Shown piece after piece: positions 62,620 to 64,000 of a stretch of DNA of 64,000 bases. This stretch comes from Ligilactobacillus araffinosus DSM 20653 (lineage in GTDB: Bacteria; Bacillota; Bacilli; Lactobacillales; Lactobacillaceae): positions 1 through 64,000 of the forward strand of contig NZ_AYYZ01000002.1 in the NCBI RefSeq assembly GCF_001435375.1, read 5' to 3'. A program made the position numbers and the translations under genes. Every line of letters begins with the position of its first letter. Position 1 is the stretch's first letter. The notes under the pieces are model-generated. The model saw only the letters and a program-made list of their open reading frames with translations. It ran no database searches and was not told the origin of the DNA.

Positions 62620-64000
62620 ATGTCAGATCATAAGAATCTCAAAAAAGTAATTGCTGTCTCAAGTATGGCAGCAGCAACAATTGGGGCCGGCACAATGGTG
62701 AATGCTGATAATGTTCACCAACAGGCAGTATCATCACAAAAGTCAAGTATTACAGCTAAGCCTTTATCTGAAACACAAAACGCTAAATCAAGTAATACAG
62801 TTGTTTTGAAATCATCACAATCATCAAAGACTACATCATCGACAACTAAATCATCAGTTGCCTCTTCATCAAGTTCGAAAGCCAATTCATCTTCTGTTTC
62901 AACTAAGCAAGCACAACCGGTAAGTTTTGCTGCTGTGCAACAAGGTAAAATGGTAAATGATGTTAAAGCAACAACGAATCCATTGATGGATGATTATAAC
63001 AAAGGAATTAATTCAAGTGACAGTGATTTGTCATACGATGCTAATGGGGCAAAAATTGATTATGACAGCATTATGCAAATTGCAAAGCAGTATGACGAGG
63101 GCGACTATGCAAATAAGAGTGACCTTGATTACATTATAGGAGACGTTGCTAACAGTTTAAAGGAAGCTAAGGAAGGATATGATATGAGTAAGACTCTTTC
63201 TGGTATTCCTAATTTGCAAGAGAAGCAACAAATCTATAAGGATAGTTATGAGGCATGGAATAACTTATACAACTTATTAACTAAAGGTGAACAAGTTACA
63301 CCACAACCTTCAAGTACCTCATCTTCGTCAAAGAAGGATACTTCGAGTTCACAAACTAAACCAAATACTACGTCGAATGTATCGAGCGCTTCACAGGCTA
63401 AGGCATCATCAAAGAAGAATTCATCAAGCTCAAAGGAAAATGAAACAAATGCTACTTCAGCTGTTAACACCTTAAAGAATGATGCTAACAAGTATCAAAA
63501 CTCAAATGATGCGGTTACAAAGTCATATGCTCAAGAAGCACAACAATGGTTAAGTAACGTTCAATCATTTATGAACGGAAAGGATATTAGTGGTCAAAGC
63601 GGATTGAACGATGCAATTAACTTCTTTAAGAATGATATGAAGTCACTTCAAGACACGTTGAATGCTAGTTGGTTCAATGGTAGCTCTGAAGCTAAACAAA
63701 TTATACAAGATCAAATTAATGCTGATAAAGCAGTCTTAGCTTATTTAACGGGTCAAGATACTCAACAAACTTCATCAACATCATTAAAGAAGAACGATGT
63801 GAAGACATCTGTTAAAAAAGAATCAAACAATAGTGGCAATGGGGTTAAGAAGGACGTTGTTAAGGTATCAACGGATATTAAACGTCAAGCAACTGTTTCA
63901 GCTAACAAAACGACTACAAAACAAACAACATCTGATTCAGCAACCAAGAAAGCTTCAATGCCACAAACTGGTGAAACAAATGATGCTGGAATTTTAGCGA
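62620..64000 (+). CDS. Ser-rich LPxTG-type surface protein (cut by the window end)
   Basis: 460 codons are visible from the ATG at 62620 (AAGGAG 10 nt upstream). An ATG at 62615 in another frame gives only 11 residues. The signal-like start KKVIAVSSMAAATIGAGTMV is followed by a Ser/Lys-rich region with QPVSFAAV, a helical domain (about 130-225), a second Ser-rich linker, another helical domain (about 275-375) and a Lys/Thr-rich part. MPQTGETNDAGILA (from residue 447) is a sortase motif of MPxTG type at the start of an anchor that continues past the window. The helical domains are not recognised; they might be coiled-coil adhesin-type. Confidence 0.8.
   Translation, partial: MSDHKNLKKVIAVSSMAAATIGAGTMVNADNVHQQAVSSQKSSITAKPLSETQNAKSSNTVVLKSSQSSKTTSSTTKSSVASSSSSKANSSSVSTKQAQPVSFAAVQQGKMVNDVKATTNPLMDDYNKGINSSDSDLSYDANGAKIDYDSIMQIAKQYDEGDYANKSDLDYIIGDVANSLKEAKEGYDMSKTLSGIPNLQEKQQIYKDSYEAWNNLYNLLTKGEQVTPQPSSTSSSSKKDTSSSQTKPNTTSNVSSASQAKASSKKNSSSSKENETNATSAVNTLKNDANKYQNSNDAVTKSYAQEAQQWLSNVQSFMNGKDISGQSGLNDAINFFKNDMKSLQDTLNASWFNGSSEAKQIIQDQINADKAVLAYLTGQDTQQTSSTSLKKNDVKTSVKKESNNSGNGVKKDVVKVSTDIKRQATVSANKTTTKQTTSDSATKKASMPQTGETNDAGILA

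Overview
The window looks like a low-GC, Gram-positive lactic acid bacterium of the family Lactobacillaceae. The evidence is a secretome with KxYKxGKxW signal peptides, 44-residue YG-type glucan-binding repeats, a GH70 glucansucrase-family enzyme, LPxTG-type anchors, a tyrS T-box, CcpA (cre) sites on a PTS operon, and PepO. I cannot fix the genus from sequence alone. I see no prophage, insertion sequence, CRISPR array, tRNA or rRNA.

Layout. 1-4.2 kb (minus strand): two TauE/SafE permeases, a possible structured small RNA, then a DMT transporter translationally coupled to GAPDH, with a divergent LysR regulator (4.3-5.2 kb). 5.3-7.2 kb: an OatA-like acyltransferase. 7.4-10.9 kb: a copper cassette made of a Cu-ATPase, two tandem cupredoxin-like proteins and a divergent Met-rich DUF4396 protein around a cop-box-like palindrome. 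10.9-14.6 kb: pepO and a GadC-like amino-acid permease. 15.0-18.2 kb: a lactose/cellobiose-family PTS (C, B, A) with mupG and two cre boxes, suggesting uptake and cleavage of an amino-sugar disaccharide. 18.4-21.5 kb: a ClC transporter and an NhaC antiporter behind a structured leader.

21.5-49.4 kb is dominated by the cell surface. It holds five very large membrane proteins of GT-C/YfhO type, two Gtf3-like glycosyltransferases that bracket the segment, a GT14 transferase, DUF2207, and three secreted enzymes with the same signal peptide and glucan-binding repeats: an Amidase_5/NlpC-type peptidoglycan hydrolase, a GH70 enzyme and a GH25 muramidase. The housekeeping genes tyrS (with its T-box) and a YheA-like gene sit inside. 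The simplest reading is that GH70 makes or remodels an alpha-glucan, the repeats hold the two wall hydrolases on that glucan, and the membrane glycosyltransferases decorate surface polymers or proteins.

49.5-64 kb: a decayed YjeM-type permease, a Ser-rich secreted protein with an unusual LPATR sorting signal, codB-codA, glf (UDP-galactopyranose mutase), a flippase, a FUSC-family protein, a decayed LPxTG protein, a dispersin-B-like GH20 enzyme, an orphan AgrC-like kinase and a Ser-rich LPxTG-type protein cut by the window end. glf, the flippase and the Gtf3-like enzymes together suggest a galactofuranose-containing surface glycan, but no canonical EPS initiation, polymerisation or regulation genes are present.
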